A DNA stretch of 64,000 bases, taken from assembly GCA_964491915.1 (NCBI GenBank), contig CAZBHS010000015.1, positions 1 through 64,000 of the forward strand, written 5' to 3'. Source of the DNA: JAHELQ01 sp964491915 (GTDB taxonomy: Bacteria; Acidobacteriota; Aminicenantia; UBA2199). The position numbers and the translations under genes are program-made. The notes beneath the pieces are model-generated. The model searched no databases. It had not been told where the DNA came from and was given only the letters and a program-made list of their open reading frames with translations. This document shows, piece after piece, positions 1 through 8,879 of the stretch (positions within the stretch are counted from its first letter, which is position 1; each line of letters opens with the position of its first letter).

Positions 1-2
1 AA

Positions 3-1157
3 AACACATACACCTACAATAATCTCAACCAGCTCACCGAATCAGCATCTCACACATACACATACGACCCAGACGGCAATCTCACCCGCGAAACCGACAA
101 ATCAACCGGAGAACAAAAGCTCTTCTACTACACCTCAGACAGCCGCCTAAAAAAATTCGAACACATCCCTCCCGGCCAAGCAACTCCCGCAACCGTCGCC
201 ACCTACATCTACGACAGCTATGGCCGCCGCCTCTCCAAAACCGTCAACGGAACCACCACCAACTTCCACTGGGAAGGCGACAACCTGGCTATGGAACTCG
301 ACGCCTCATTCAATCCCATCCGCCGCTACACCTACGGCGTCGGCAAAGACTCGGTAGAAGGCCACATAGAATTCTCCGAAGCCTCCTCCAACCTCTTCGC
401 CCATCCCTACGGCTGGTACTCCTACATCAAAGACCAGGTAGGCACCATCTACAAAATCCATTCCCACCAAACTCAATCCACCGTCACAAACCGCCACTAC
501 GACACCTTCGGCAACCTCCTCTCCCAATCCGGCCCCACCAAAGGAAACCTTGGCTTCCAATCAAAATATTATGATCAAGAAAGCGGTTTGAATTACTTTT
601 ATTATAGGTATTATAATTCAAAGATTAGTAGGTTTACTACAGAAGATCCACTTGGAATTTTTTCTGACCTAAACCTATACTTTTTTGAGAAAAATAATTC
701 AATAGCTTTTCGAGACCTGTATGGTCTATACATTGGACAGTATCCACCACCTCCTCCAGGGTATGATCCATTAATATGGAATCAAACCCAGTGGGACAAT
801 GGGAAATATGTCTTGACGGATCCAGAAAATAATAAATGGACCATTCATCCAGAAGACCGTGATCATTGGAGACATTGGGATGTGCGTGATAAAAATAATA
901 ATGACAAAGGTCAATGGCCAAAAGGTTCGGGGAAACGTTATGAAAGGCAGAAAAAAAAGTTGAAACCAAGCCAAAGTGAATGCGATCCAAATGGTGATGC
1001 GGAACCGTGGAGTCCGTCAGAATATTGGACAGTTAAGAATTACTTTTCACCCTCTATGATAGTTTTTTTCCCTGACCTGTCATATGCTGAACTTGAATTT
1101 TCTATAAACTTCATGTTGAGAGTGCCCACTTTTAGACTTCCTCTGTTCGCGTGGTGA
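3..1157 (+). CDS. RHS/YD-repeat polymorphic toxin, C-terminal part (5' truncated by window)
   Basis: Open from the first complete codon, so the true start lies outside the window. The visible part carries YD repeats (YDPDGNLTRE, YDSYGRRLSK) and then the RHS core signature (YYDQESGLNYFYYRYYNSKISRFTTEDPLG, seen as consecutive motifs near codons 183-215). After the core comes a variable tail of about 165 residues with a Trp/His/Asp-rich segment (HWRHWDVRDK, CDPNGDAEPW) and a hydrophobic C-terminus; this is where RHS proteins place the toxin domain. I do not recognise the toxin fold. Up to about base 560 codons are strongly C-ending; after that the DNA is AT-rich, which fits replacement of the tail module. 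The stop is 3 nt before the next ATG, as expected for toxin/immunity pairs. Confidence 0.85.
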   Translation, partial: NTYTYNNLNQLTESASHTYTYDPDGNLTRETDKSTGEQKLFYYTSDSRLKKFEHIPPGQATPATVATYIYDSYGRRLSKTVNGTTTNFHWEGDNLAMELDASFNPIRRYTYGVGKDSVEGHIEFSEASSNLFAHPYGWYSYIKDQVGTIYKIHSHQTQSTVTNRHYDTFGNLLSQSGPTKGNLGFQSKYYDQESGLNYFYYRYYNSKISRFTTEDPLGIFSDLNLYFFEKNNSIAFRDLYGLYIGQYPPPPPGYDPLIWNQTQWDNGKYVLTDPENNKWTIHPEDRDHWRHWDVRDKNNNDKGQWPKGSGKRYERQKKKLKPSQSECDPNGDAEPWSPSEYWTVKNYFSPSMIVFFPDLSYAELEFSINFMLRVPTFRLPLFAW

Positions 1158-1160
1158 GAT

Positions 1161-1643
1161 ATGAAAAAAAATATAAACTCTATAATTGAAAAAAGACGAA
1201 GGGAATTAGGGCTACGAGATATTTATGTGGCTGAAAAAATTGGATTAAACATTGACTCGTATTGCGATATTGAATGGCACGAAGATGAAATTTCTGAATT
1301 TCCGCATTTAAAGGAAGTCAAAAAACTTTTTCTACTCCTTCAATTGGATTTTTTTGAAATGGTTGATCTTATTTGCCCTTTCTGCTCCAAACAAAAAAAA
1401 TATGAATTAGAATATAATTTCCCACGAAATGAGCTTATCAACAAAAGGCGCAAAGATTTGAATATGACAACAGCAGAGTTTGCAGATAAAGTTGGTTATT
1501 ATGAAATAGCGATTTTGGAAATGGAAGAAGATCCCGATTTCTTGGAAGAGTGGCCAATATCAGAAATATTGTTGTTATCAGACATTATTTCAACTCCCCC
1601 ACAAATTCTATTTGCAGTAAAATGTAAAAATTGCGGGCGATGA
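1161..1643 (+). CDS. Duplicated HTH-like protein with two CxxC pairs; candidate immunity protein
   Basis: 160 aa. The protein is an internal duplication: IIEKRRRELGLRDIYVAEKI at the N-terminus matches LINKRRKDLNMTTAEFADKV near residue 94, and both look like the first helices of XRE/Cro-type HTH domains. Each half ends in a Cys pair (CPFC near residue 72 and CKNC near residue 156), which could bind one metal together. Position directly behind an RHS toxin tail (3 nt gap), similar low GC, and small soluble nature suggest an immunity role; a DNA-binding regulator is the alternative. I do not know a named family for it. Confidence 0.6.
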   Translation: MKKNINSIIEKRRRELGLRDIYVAEKIGLNIDSYCDIEWHEDEISEFPHLKEVKKLFLLLQLDFFEMVDLICPFCSKQKKYELEYNFPRNELINKRRKDLNMTTAEFADKVGYYEIAILEMEEDPDFLEEWPISEILLLSDIISTPPQILFAVKCKNCGR

Positions 1644-1822
1644 GAGGATTAAGGGCAGGCTTGTATTCCTTATTGTCTATCGAGGGACATAGGAACTGGT
1701 CAGAATGCCACTAACTTAAGGTATTGTACCCCTTTTTATATCTCCTCCTGTGCTTGCATTCGATAAACTCATTTCTTGGACTGGTTAGCAATTGGTAAGT
1801 GGAGTTGAACCTTCGTTTGATC

Positions 1823-1928
1823 GTAAGCGCCTAACCACCCCCTTCTTCCCCTCTACCTCATTCTTGTCAAACAAAAACTTTGACAAAAAATGAGAAAGAG
1901 GAAAAGATGGGGGTGGTTAGGCGCTTAC
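1823..1928. repeat. Long inverted repeat, arms about 49 bp, 7-nt loop
   Basis: Left arm 1823-1871 and right arm 1879-1928 are near-perfect reverse complements, starting GTAAGCGCCTAACCACCCCC and ending with its complement, loop CAAAAAC. The few mismatches lie in the inner part of the stem. It could fold into a very stable hairpin in RNA or extrude as a cruciform. No transposase is nearby and no target duplication is obvious. Confidence 0.85.
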
Positions 1929-2081
1929 TCTTGATGAGTCCCTTGATGCCAATGGCAGTGGGGAGCAACCAAGGAGTAAAATGTGCCTGTCCCCTAAAAC
2001 TTCTTTTTGTTAGACTAAGTATGGTGTATGTCTTTTGAGAGGGGGGTAAGAGGATGCTGGGATGGATGGAACGGTTTGTGT

Positions 2082-2433
2082 TGCGCCGCTCGTGTGATTG
2101 GTTGCGAGATGCGCGTGTTTGACNNNNNNNNNNNNNNNNNNNNNNNNNNNNNNNNNNNNNNNNNNNNNNNNNNNNNNNNNNNNNNNNNNNNNNNNNNNNN
2201 NNNNNNNNNNNNNNNNNNNNNNNTGCGAGACGCGCGTGTTTGACTGCGAGACGCGCGTGTTTGACTGCGAGACGCGCGTGTTTGACTGCGAGACGCGCGC
2301 GATTGGTTGCGAGACGCGCGTATCTAGTCGCGGAATGAGCGTATCTAGTCGCAGAACGCGCGTATCTAGTCGCGGAATGAGCGTATTTAGTTACGGAATG
2401 AGCGTATTTAGTTACGGAACGAGCGAATCCCCT
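2082..2433. repeat. 21-bp tandem repeat array (minisatellite), interrupted by assembly gap
   Basis: Twelve units are visible: two before the gap (2082-2123) and ten after it (2224-2433). Units drift from TGCGAGACGCGCGTGTTTGAC to CGCGGAATGAGCGTATCTAGT to TACGGAATGAGCGTATTTAGT. Adjacent units are most alike, as expected from slippage or unequal exchange. The true copy number is unknown because of the N run. Confidence 0.9.
2124..2223. other. Assembly gap (100 N)
   Basis: Exactly 100 N, the conventional filler for a gap of unknown size. It lies inside the 21-bp repeat, so assembly probably failed because of the repeat. Confidence 0.98.
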
Positions 2434-2472
2434 GGAATTTTTTTAAAATAGAGCTTTAGAGAGACGCCGGGA

Positions 2473-2502
2473 TTGAACTTTTATTGAGTTTTGCCGTATG
2501 AT
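2473..2502 (+). promoter_or_regulatory. Sigma-70-like promoter for the M13 peptidase gene
   Basis: TTGAAC (2473-2478) and TATGAT (2497-2502) with an 18-nt spacer, 34 nt before the ATG. Confidence 0.5.
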
Positions 2503-2536
2503 ACTCTTTATTTTAGGATATAATTAGGAGAATACA

Positions 2537-4588
2537 ATGACAAAATGGGAGTACATAGTAGTGATGATAGCTATCGTGAGTAGTATAACCTTGATGCCCT
2601 TGATGGGGGCGGGAGCCGGGGATGGCGAGAAAAAAGCCATCGATCCCGCCAATTTCGATACTTCGGTAAAGGCGAGTGATGATTTTGGACGTTTTTCTTC
2701 GGGTAATTGGGAAAAGATGAATCCGATTCCCGGTGAATATAGCCGGTGGGGCGCTTTTGAAGAATTGATGGAGAAGAACTTGACGGACCTCCGGGGAATT
2801 ATGGAGGCTTCGGCCGCTGATAAAGATGCAGCGAAAGGTAGCAATGTGCAGAAAATCGGCGATTTTTTCGCCAGTGGTATGAATATCGAAAAAATCGAAA
2901 AGGACGGCATTGCACCGCTGAAGGGTGAATTCGATAAAATCGGGAACATGAAGACCAGGACGGATGTCCAGGAAATGGTGGCCCGCTTCCACAAACGGGG
3001 CATGGGCGTATTGTTTTATTTCCTGGTGATGCAGGACAAAAAGAACTCCGAGATGAATATCCCCTGGGTGTACCAGGCGGGAATCGGACTGCCGGATCGC
3101 GATTATTATTTCGACGATACGGAACGGGCGAAAGAGATTCGCGCCGAGTATGTCAAGCATGTGGCCAAAATGCTGGAATTGATTGGCGACGGGCCGGAAA
3201 AAGCGAAGGTCGCCGCCGGGGCGATTATGAAATTGGAAACCCGTTTGGCAAAGGCCTCTATGACCCGGTTGCAGCTCAGAGATCCCAAAGCCACCTACAA
3301 TAAAATGCCGGTGGCGAAGCTTGACGAACTGGCGGAGGGGTATGATTTCGCCGCTTATTTCAAGAATGTCGGCCTTACCGATCCCGGCGAGATCAATGTG
3401 GCGCAGCCGGACTTCTTCAAAGAGATCGGCAAGGTTGTACCTGAAACCTCTATTGACGATTGGAAGCATTATTTCCGTTGGAATCTGATTCGCCGCGCCG
3501 CCGCATATCTTGGCGACGCGTTTGTTAACGAGAATTTCAACTTTTACGGCGCTTTTCTCTCAGGAAAAAAAGAGCTCCAACCCCGTTGGAAACGGTGCTT
3601 GAACGCCACCAGCGGCGCGTTGGGCGAGGCGTTGGGTCAAATCTATGTAAAAAAACATTTTCCTCCGAAGGCCAAATCGCGGGCTCTGGCGTTGGTCATG
3701 AATTTGAAAGACGCGTTTGCCCGGAGGATAAAAAATCTAGATTGGATGAGTGATATCACCAAGAAAAAAGCTCTGGAAAAACTCGATGCCTTTCGTGTGA
3801 AGATCGGCTACCCCGATAAATGGATTGATTATTCGAAGCTGGACATCAGCCGTGATTCCTATGTCATGAATTATATCAGGGCTGAGGAATTCGATTTCCA
3901 GCGGGCGCTCGCCAAAGCTAACAAGCCGGTGGACCGGGACGAATGGGAAATGTATCCCCAGACTGTCAACGCCTATTACCAACCTCTTCTCAACGAGATC
4001 GTATTTCCGGCGGCTATTTTGCAACCGCCGTTTTTCAATTTTAAAGCCGATGACGCGGTGAATTACGGCGCCATCGGCTGCGTGATCGGCCATGAAATGA
4101 CCCATGGTTTCGACGACCAGGGACGCCAGTATGATAAAGAAGGAAATATGAATGATTGGTGGACCAGGGAAGACGAGGAGAAATTCAACAAGAGGGCCGA
4201 TGTGCTGGTTGCCCAGTATGACAAATTTGTGGTGGCGGACGATGTGCATGTGAATGGAAAATTGACGTTGGGCGAGAATATCGCGGACCTAGGCGGCTTG
4301 ATGATCGCTTACGACGCCTTGAATGCCGCCTGGGAAAAAAATCCGCCGCAGACATCCATCGATGGCTACACTCCGGCGCAGAGATTTTTTCTTTCCTGGG
4401 GCCAGGTATGGCGCTCCAATAGTCGCCAAAAGGCATTGTTGATGCGCGTTAAAACCGATGTTCATTCGCCTGAGAAATTCAGGGTCAACGGCCCGTTGAG
4501 CAACCTGGATATTTTTTACAAGGCTTTCGGCGTAAAAGAGGGCGACGCTTTGTTCCGTCCTGAAAATGAGCGGGCGAAAATCTGGTAA
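2537..4588 (+). CDS. M13 family (neprilysin/PepO-like) metallopeptidase
   Basis: 683 aa zinc endopeptidase, predicted to be exported. Residues 1-25 form a signal peptide or membrane anchor (hydrophobic VVMIAIVSSITLMPLMG). Zinc motif HEMTH at residues 519-523, the third ligand in ENIADLGG with Glu near residue 580, the substrate-binding NAYYQP motif, and a C-terminal RAKIW; in the family a C-terminal Trp is typical, usually as CxxW. Length is normal for bacterial M13 enzymes. The start is supported by AGGAG about 8 nt upstream. The gene stands alone with its own promoter and terminator. Expected role: cleavage of peptides in the periplasm; the substrate is unknown. Confidence 0.95.
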   Translation: MTKWEYIVVMIAIVSSITLMPLMGAGAGDGEKKAIDPANFDTSVKASDDFGRFSSGNWEKMNPIPGEYSRWGAFEELMEKNLTDLRGIMEASAADKDAAKGSNVQKIGDFFASGMNIEKIEKDGIAPLKGEFDKIGNMKTRTDVQEMVARFHKRGMGVLFYFLVMQDKKNSEMNIPWVYQAGIGLPDRDYYFDDTERAKEIRAEYVKHVAKMLELIGDGPEKAKVAAGAIMKLETRLAKASMTRLQLRDPKATYNKMPVAKLDELAEGYDFAAYFKNVGLTDPGEINVAQPDFFKEIGKVVPETSIDDWKHYFRWNLIRRAAAYLGDAFVNENFNFYGAFLSGKKELQPRWKRCLNATSGALGEALGQIYVKKHFPPKAKSRALALVMNLKDAFARRIKNLDWMSDITKKKALEKLDAFRVKIGYPDKWIDYSKLDISRDSYVMNYIRAEEFDFQRALAKANKPVDRDEWEMYPQTVNAYYQPLLNEIVFPAAILQPPFFNFKADDAVNYGAIGCVIGHEMTHGFDDQGRQYDKEGNMNDWWTREDEEKFNKRADVLVAQYDKFVVADDVHVNGKLTLGENIADLGGLMIAYDALNAAWEKNPPQTSIDGYTPAQRFFLSWGQVWRSNSRQKALLMRVKTDVHSPEKFRVNGPLSNLDIFYKAFGVKEGDALFRPENERAKIW

Positions 4589-4617
4589 ATCCGATTAAAT
4601 AGTAACGGTTATTTATA

Positions 4618-4663
4618 AAGAGGGTCCTCTGTTCGGAGGGCCTTCTTATTTTATTGTTTTTTT
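4618..4663 (+). terminator. Rho-independent terminator after the M13 gene
   Basis: Stem AAGAGGGTCCTC / GAGGGCCTTCTT with G-T pairs and a 6-nt loop, followed by a T-rich tract (ATTTTATTGTTTTTTT). Confidence 0.8.
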
Positions 4664-4696
4664 CAAAAAATATTCCCAAAAAGTCAAAAATTTGAT

Positions 4697-5773
4697 ATGG
4701 TTGTCTTTAATACCATGGATAAAAAAGAATTGAACCGTTTTAGTTTTTCGGGGATTTCGACCTTCAGGTCGTGTCCCAAATCGTTTGAGTATCATTACAT
4801 TCAGGAATTGCCCGAGGCGTTCTCATCGATCGAGGCCCATATGGGAACCACTGTTCACGAGGTGATTCGTTGGGCTTACGAACGGCGGGAAGGGCAAAAA
4901 CCGGATCCGTCGCTGGCGGAATTGAAGAGCCAGTACACAGGCGTCTGGAAGTCCGCCATATTGGAGACTGTGAAAGTCATAAAAAAAGGCCGTACCAAAT
5001 CCCATTACTTCAACCTGGGATTTGATTTGGCGCTCTCTTTTTTCCAACGGGTGTTCTCCTCGGATAAGAGCGATACCTTCCATCTGGAACATGAATTTGA
5101 AATTCCCCTGGATGACAAGGTGCGCTACAAAGGCATTATCGACCGGGTTTCCCGCCAACCGGACGGGACTCTCAGGATCACGGATTTTAAAACCGGTCGA
5201 GTGAAGGATCCGTTGGACACGCTGCAGTTGCCCTCCTATGCGATGTACATTTTCCAGCAATATCCCGATCAGGAAATTGAGTTGTGTTATGAAGACCTGA
5301 AGGAGGGGCGTACTGTAACGGTTCCATATAAGCGTGAAGACGCCGACTCTGTGCGGGAACGATTGCTCGGCTCTATCAGTGAGATTCATGATGCGGATTG
5401 TTTCGAAGCCAGGCCTTCTATATTGTGTCTGTGGTGCGGTTACAATCACATCTGCCCCAAGGCCCAAACAGATAAGGCGATGGTGGAAAAACCCCGGATG
5501 CTGGAGGAGGAAGACGGTGAGACGCAACCCTATTGTCCCAAGTGCGGTTCGCTTCTCAAAAAGCGGAAAGGTAAGTTTGGAGATTTCCTGGGTTGCACCG
5601 ATTATCCGAATTGCAGATACACAATGGATCTAAAGGAATTTGAAAATGTGGATCGCGACGGCAGTGAAATATGCCCCGAATGCGGCGGAACCCTCAGGGA
5701 GCGGAAAGGGCGGTTCGGATCTTTTTTAGGCTGCGCGAATTTTCCCCGTTGCCGCTATTCGCGGGATAAATAA
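4697..5773 (+). CDS. PD-(D/E)XK (RecB/Cas4-like) Fe-S nuclease fused to two topoisomerase-type zinc ribbons
   Basis: 358 aa (or 352 aa from the in-frame ATG at 4715; neither start has a clear SD). The N-terminal FSFSGISTFRSCPKSF and HMGTTVHEV are typical of RecB-family nucleases; Asp149 (GIIDRV), Asp163 and Lys165 (TDFKTG) form the PD-(D/E)XK site. Cys26 together with Cys244, Cys247 and Cys254 matches the four-Cys iron-sulfur site of AddB/Cas4-type nucleases. Two C4 zinc ribbons follow (YCPKCG..LGCTDYPNC and ICPECG..LGCANFPRC), as found in the tail of topoisomerase I. No cas genes are nearby, so a DNA-repair or defence nuclease is likelier than Cas4. The fusion of this nuclease to topoisomerase ribbons is the notable point. 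Confidence 0.85.
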   Translation: MVVFNTMDKKELNRFSFSGISTFRSCPKSFEYHYIQELPEAFSSIEAHMGTTVHEVIRWAYERREGQKPDPSLAELKSQYTGVWKSAILETVKVIKKGRTKSHYFNLGFDLALSFFQRVFSSDKSDTFHLEHEFEIPLDDKVRYKGIIDRVSRQPDGTLRITDFKTGRVKDPLDTLQLPSYAMYIFQQYPDQEIELCYEDLKEGRTVTVPYKREDADSVRERLLGSISEIHDADCFEARPSILCLWCGYNHICPKAQTDKAMVEKPRMLEEEDGETQPYCPKCGSLLKKRKGKFGDFLGCTDYPNCRYTMDLKEFENVDRDGSEICPECGGTLRERKGRFGSFLGCANFPRCRYSRDK

Positions 5774-5779
5774 TTAAAT

Positions 5780-5815
5780 TGAGCCCGAAGGCTTGAACAA
5801 CTTTTTTATTTTTTA
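5780..5815 (+). terminator. Probable terminator after the nuclease gene
   Basis: Small stem AGCC-cgaa-GGCT flanked by TTG/TGAA and followed after a few bases by CTTTTTTATTTTTT. The stem is short, so confidence is moderate. Confidence 0.5.
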
Positions 5816-5878
5816 TAGAATAACCGTGTTGTAGTTTTTCGTACCGGCGCGCTTTAATGGCGAAAAAAAGGATGTGAA

Positions 5879-8254
5879 ATGAAGGATGAAAAGAAGACAA
5901 AAGCCCAATTGTTGGAAGAATTGGGAGAACTTCGTAGCCGGGTGTCTCTCCTGGAAGCCGAGGCTTTGGAAAAAATGGATTCCGGCGGTTCTCTCAATGA
6001 TGTTATCGATTCCCTTCCCTTGATGCTTTATGAAGTCGGATTGGACGGAAAAATTCTGCAATGCAACCAGTCGCTGGTCGAACATCTGGGCTACACATCG
6101 AGTTCTGAGCTCATTGGAAAATCCGTTGTCGAAACAATTTTCGCTCCCGCTTCCAGGGAAAATGCGGTGGTGTTGTTCAACCGCTGGCTCAGGGGCGAGG
6201 AGCTTCATGACGAAGAACTCAATGTGGTCACAAAAGACGGAGACACCTTTTCTGTTCTTCTGGATATCGGCACTGTTTACGACGATGAACGTCAACCGGC
6301 GTGCGCCGTCGCCACTCAGATGGATTTGCGACGACTCAAAGAGATAGAAGATGAGTTGTCCCTCTCTTCTGAAAAATGGCAGTCCCTGCTGAACAGTATC
6401 CCCGATTATGTGGTGGTGGTGAACCGCAGGGGCGATATTTTATTTGTCAATCAAGGTCCTCCGGGGAAAGACAAAAAAGAGGCGATCGGCGATAATATTC
6501 GTAATTATGTCTATAAAAAATACCACCGGGTCATCGATAATGCTCTAGAAAAGGTCTTCGGCACCGGCGAAAATGATATTTGTGAAGTGGAGGGGCCGGG
6601 GTACGATTTACAAGATGGGTGGTACGAGATCCGGCTCGGGCCATTGTATCGTAAGGGCCGGGTGGAATACGCGTTGATGATCGCCCGCGACGAAACCAGT
6701 AAAAAATTGACTCAAGAACAGCTAAAATTTACTGAGTTTTCCGTTGAACGCTCGGCCATTGCCACCTTTTGGCTGGATAGCGACGGGACCGTGTTCAGAG
6801 TTAACGACGCGGCTTGCAAGGCGTTGGGATATGCCAGGGAGGAGTTGATGGCCTTGTCGGTCCGTGACTTCGATCTGTCCTGGTCACGGGAAGGATGGCT
6901 CGATTTTTGGCGGAAATTGAACCAGAAAAAATATCTGCGGGTAGACACCCACTATTGGTCCAAAGATGGGCGAATTTTTCCGGTGGAAGTGAATAGCAAT
7001 TTTTTTGAGTACAAGGGCGAAAGTTATTGCTTCGCCTTTGCTCATGACGTTGGGCAGCGCAAAGAGGCTGAAGAGGCTGTGAAGAAAAGCGAGGTCCGCT
7101 ACCGCCATTTGGCCAATAGTATCGGCGACATCTTTTTCGCTCTGGATCGCGACTTGAGGTTTTCCTTCTGGAATTGGGCCTCGGAACGCCTAACAGGAAT
7201 CTCGGCTCGAGACGCACTGGGGATGTCCTTGTTCGAGATTTTTCCGGTGGTGCGGGGCGACAATGTTTACCGTTTGTACAAAGAGGTGTTGGATACCGGT
7301 AAGCCACAGATTTTTGAAGACGAATACACATTTAATGACCAAAATTACTTTTTTGAAATATGTTTGTACCCTTCCAGCGATGGAATATCTGTTTTCGCCA
7401 GGGATTGCACCGGTAAAAACAAGATGCAATCTGAATTGAAAAAGCACCAGGATAAATTGGAAGTCCTGGTGGGAGAGCGCACGGCCCGGTTAAAGGCTAT
7501 CAATAAACGGTTGGAGTTGGAAATCATCAAGCGTAAACAGGTGGAAAAGAATTTGCGCGGTTCTAGATCCAGTCTCCGGGCATTATTGGAATCCATCGAA
7601 TCGGTACGGGAGGATGAGCGGAGAGCTATCGCCCGTGAATTGCATGATGAATTGGGGGCCATGTTGACGGCGTTAAAAATGAATGTCAATCTCTTGCCGA
7701 ACAAACTGGAAGACGCTCGCAATGAGATCGCCTCTTTTAAGGAAAACCTGAACCTGCACCTTGACAACGCGATTGAAGAGGTGCGCCGTATCAGTAAGGA
7801 ACTCCGCCCGCCGATGTTGGATGAATTGGGATTGGCCGCTGCTATACGTATGCAGACACGGGAATTCCATAAACGCTCGGGGATCGCCTGTAACCTGGAA
7901 ATCATACCCGAAGACATTGTACTCGATCCGAGATATTCTACGGTTTTTTTCCGGGTGTACCAGGAATTGTTGACCAATATTGCCCGTCACGCGCAGGCTA
8001 CCGAGATCTGGGTCAGTTTGAAAAAAGAACCCTATAGAATAACGTTGGCGGTGGTGGATAATGGAGTCGGCATTCCTCAAAAGAAGGTGGTCGATCCTAA
8101 TTCCATCGGGTTGATCGGTATGCAGGAGCGGGTGAACCTTGTAAGAGGAAAGGTCATTATCCGTGGAAAAAAGAATATTGGAACAAAGGTGATCGTAAGT
8201 GTTCCCATTACCGGAGAGTTAGGGAACGATTCATTAGGGGGCTTAAATGATTAA
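5879..8254 (+). CDS. PAS-domain sensor histidine kinase, NarX/DegS-type (HisKA_3)
   Basis: 791 aa, apparently soluble: I see no membrane segment. A short coiled coil (residues 1-40) leads into about four PAS domains (roughly 45-150, 160-275, 285-395, 405-515), a second coiled coil (520-565), then the HisKA_3 dimerisation domain with the phospho-acceptor His589 in ELHDELG and a HATPase_c domain with N-box ELLTNIARHA and G-box DNGVGI. The multiple PAS domains suggest sensing of a cytoplasmic redox, light or ligand signal. The gene overlaps the following NarL-type response regulator by 8 nt, so the two are a cognate pair. Upstream AAAAAGGATG is a weak SD. Confidence 0.95.
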   Translation: MKDEKKTKAQLLEELGELRSRVSLLEAEALEKMDSGGSLNDVIDSLPLMLYEVGLDGKILQCNQSLVEHLGYTSSSELIGKSVVETIFAPASRENAVVLFNRWLRGEELHDEELNVVTKDGDTFSVLLDIGTVYDDERQPACAVATQMDLRRLKEIEDELSLSSEKWQSLLNSIPDYVVVVNRRGDILFVNQGPPGKDKKEAIGDNIRNYVYKKYHRVIDNALEKVFGTGENDICEVEGPGYDLQDGWYEIRLGPLYRKGRVEYALMIARDETSKKLTQEQLKFTEFSVERSAIATFWLDSDGTVFRVNDAACKALGYAREELMALSVRDFDLSWSREGWLDFWRKLNQKKYLRVDTHYWSKDGRIFPVEVNSNFFEYKGESYCFAFAHDVGQRKEAEEAVKKSEVRYRHLANSIGDIFFALDRDLRFSFWNWASERLTGISARDALGMSLFEIFPVVRGDNVYRLYKEVLDTGKPQIFEDEYTFNDQNYFFEICLYPSSDGISVFARDCTGKNKMQSELKKHQDKLEVLVGERTARLKAINKRLELEIIKRKQVEKNLRGSRSSLRALLESIESVREDERRAIARELHDELGAMLTALKMNVNLLPNKLEDARNEIASFKENLNLHLDNAIEEVRRISKELRPPMLDELGLAAAIRMQTREFHKRSGIACNLEIIPEDIVLDPRYSTVFFRVYQELLTNIARHAQATEIWVSLKKEPYRITLAVVDNGVGIPQKKVVDPNSIGLIGMQERVNLVRGKVIIRGKKNIGTKVIVSVPITGELGNDSLGGLND

Positions 8255-8879
8255 ATTAATGGTAGCGGATGACCACCCTGTAGTACGGGAAGGATTGAAA
8301 AAGATGTTCGAGAAGAGCTCCAACATCGAGGTGACAGGAGAGGCTCGCAACGGGCAGGAAGTTCTCAACAAAGTGAAGAATAATGAGTACGATATGATTC
8401 TGCTTGATATTTCCATGCCCGGAAGGAATTGGATTGAGGTGTTGAAAGAATTGAGGGAACAAAAGCCGGATTTACCCGTTCTGATCATTAGTATGCATAA
8501 AGAGGAAGAATACATCGTCCGCGCCTTGAAAGCCGGCGCAGCGGGGTATTTGACTAAAGAGAGCTTGCCGGGTGAGTTGATTACCGCTGTCAAGAAGATT
8601 CACCAGGGGGGGAAGTATATTACAATTTCCATTGCCGAGAAGCTTGCCTTCCATCTGGATAAAAATATAGAGAAACCGTTGCACCAGACTCTGTCCGATC
8701 GTGAATACCAGGTATTGATTTTGATTGCCAAAGGCAAGAGTACGAAGGAAATCGCCGAGGAGCTTTATCTCAGTTGCAACACTATCAGTACCTACCGCAC
8801 CCGTATCCTGGAAAAAATGGAAATGAAAAACACCGCCGAGTTGATCCATTACGCATTTAAAAATGGATTGGTGGAGTGA
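8247..8879 (+). CDS. NarL/FixJ-family response regulator
   Basis: 210 aa. Receiver domain with acidic pocket Asp8/Asp9, phospho-acceptor Asp54 (LLDISMPG) and Lys104 (YLTKES); C-terminal LuxR-type HTH around residues 145-205 (LSDREYQVLILIAKGKSTKE). The start overlaps the end of the kinase gene by 8 nt, giving translational coupling. It should be phosphorylated by that kinase and act as a dimeric transcription regulator; targets cannot be told from the window. Confidence 0.95.
   Translation: MIKLMVADDHPVVREGLKKMFEKSSNIEVTGEARNGQEVLNKVKNNEYDMILLDISMPGRNWIEVLKELREQKPDLPVLIISMHKEEEYIVRALKAGAAGYLTKESLPGELITAVKKIHQGGKYITISIAEKLAFHLDKNIEKPLHQTLSDREYQVLILIAKGKSTKEIAEELYLSCNTISTYRTRILEKMEMKNTAELIHYAFKNGLVE

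Larger units (their letters stand above)
1644..2536. other. Gene-free tract, 893 bp
   Basis: No convincing gene. It holds the long palindrome at 1823-1928, a tract with TGTGCCTGTCCCC near 1983 of the type often found beside REP-like elements, the 21-bp repeat array at 2082-2433 with the assembly gap, and the promoter of the M13 peptidase. Open frames through the array exist only because 21 is a multiple of three. Confidence 0.6.

Noticed and set aside
2124..2223. CRISPR array at the repeats around 2.1-2.4 kb
   Set aside because: Units are contiguous with no spacers, and no cas genes are present; the nearby Cas4-like nuclease is a zinc-ribbon fusion of another type.
2028..2451. Two open frames reading CETRVFD and SSRGMSV heptads as proteins
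   Set aside because: They exist because the repeat unit is 21 bp, run through the N gap and have no recognisable fold; treated as a minisatellite.
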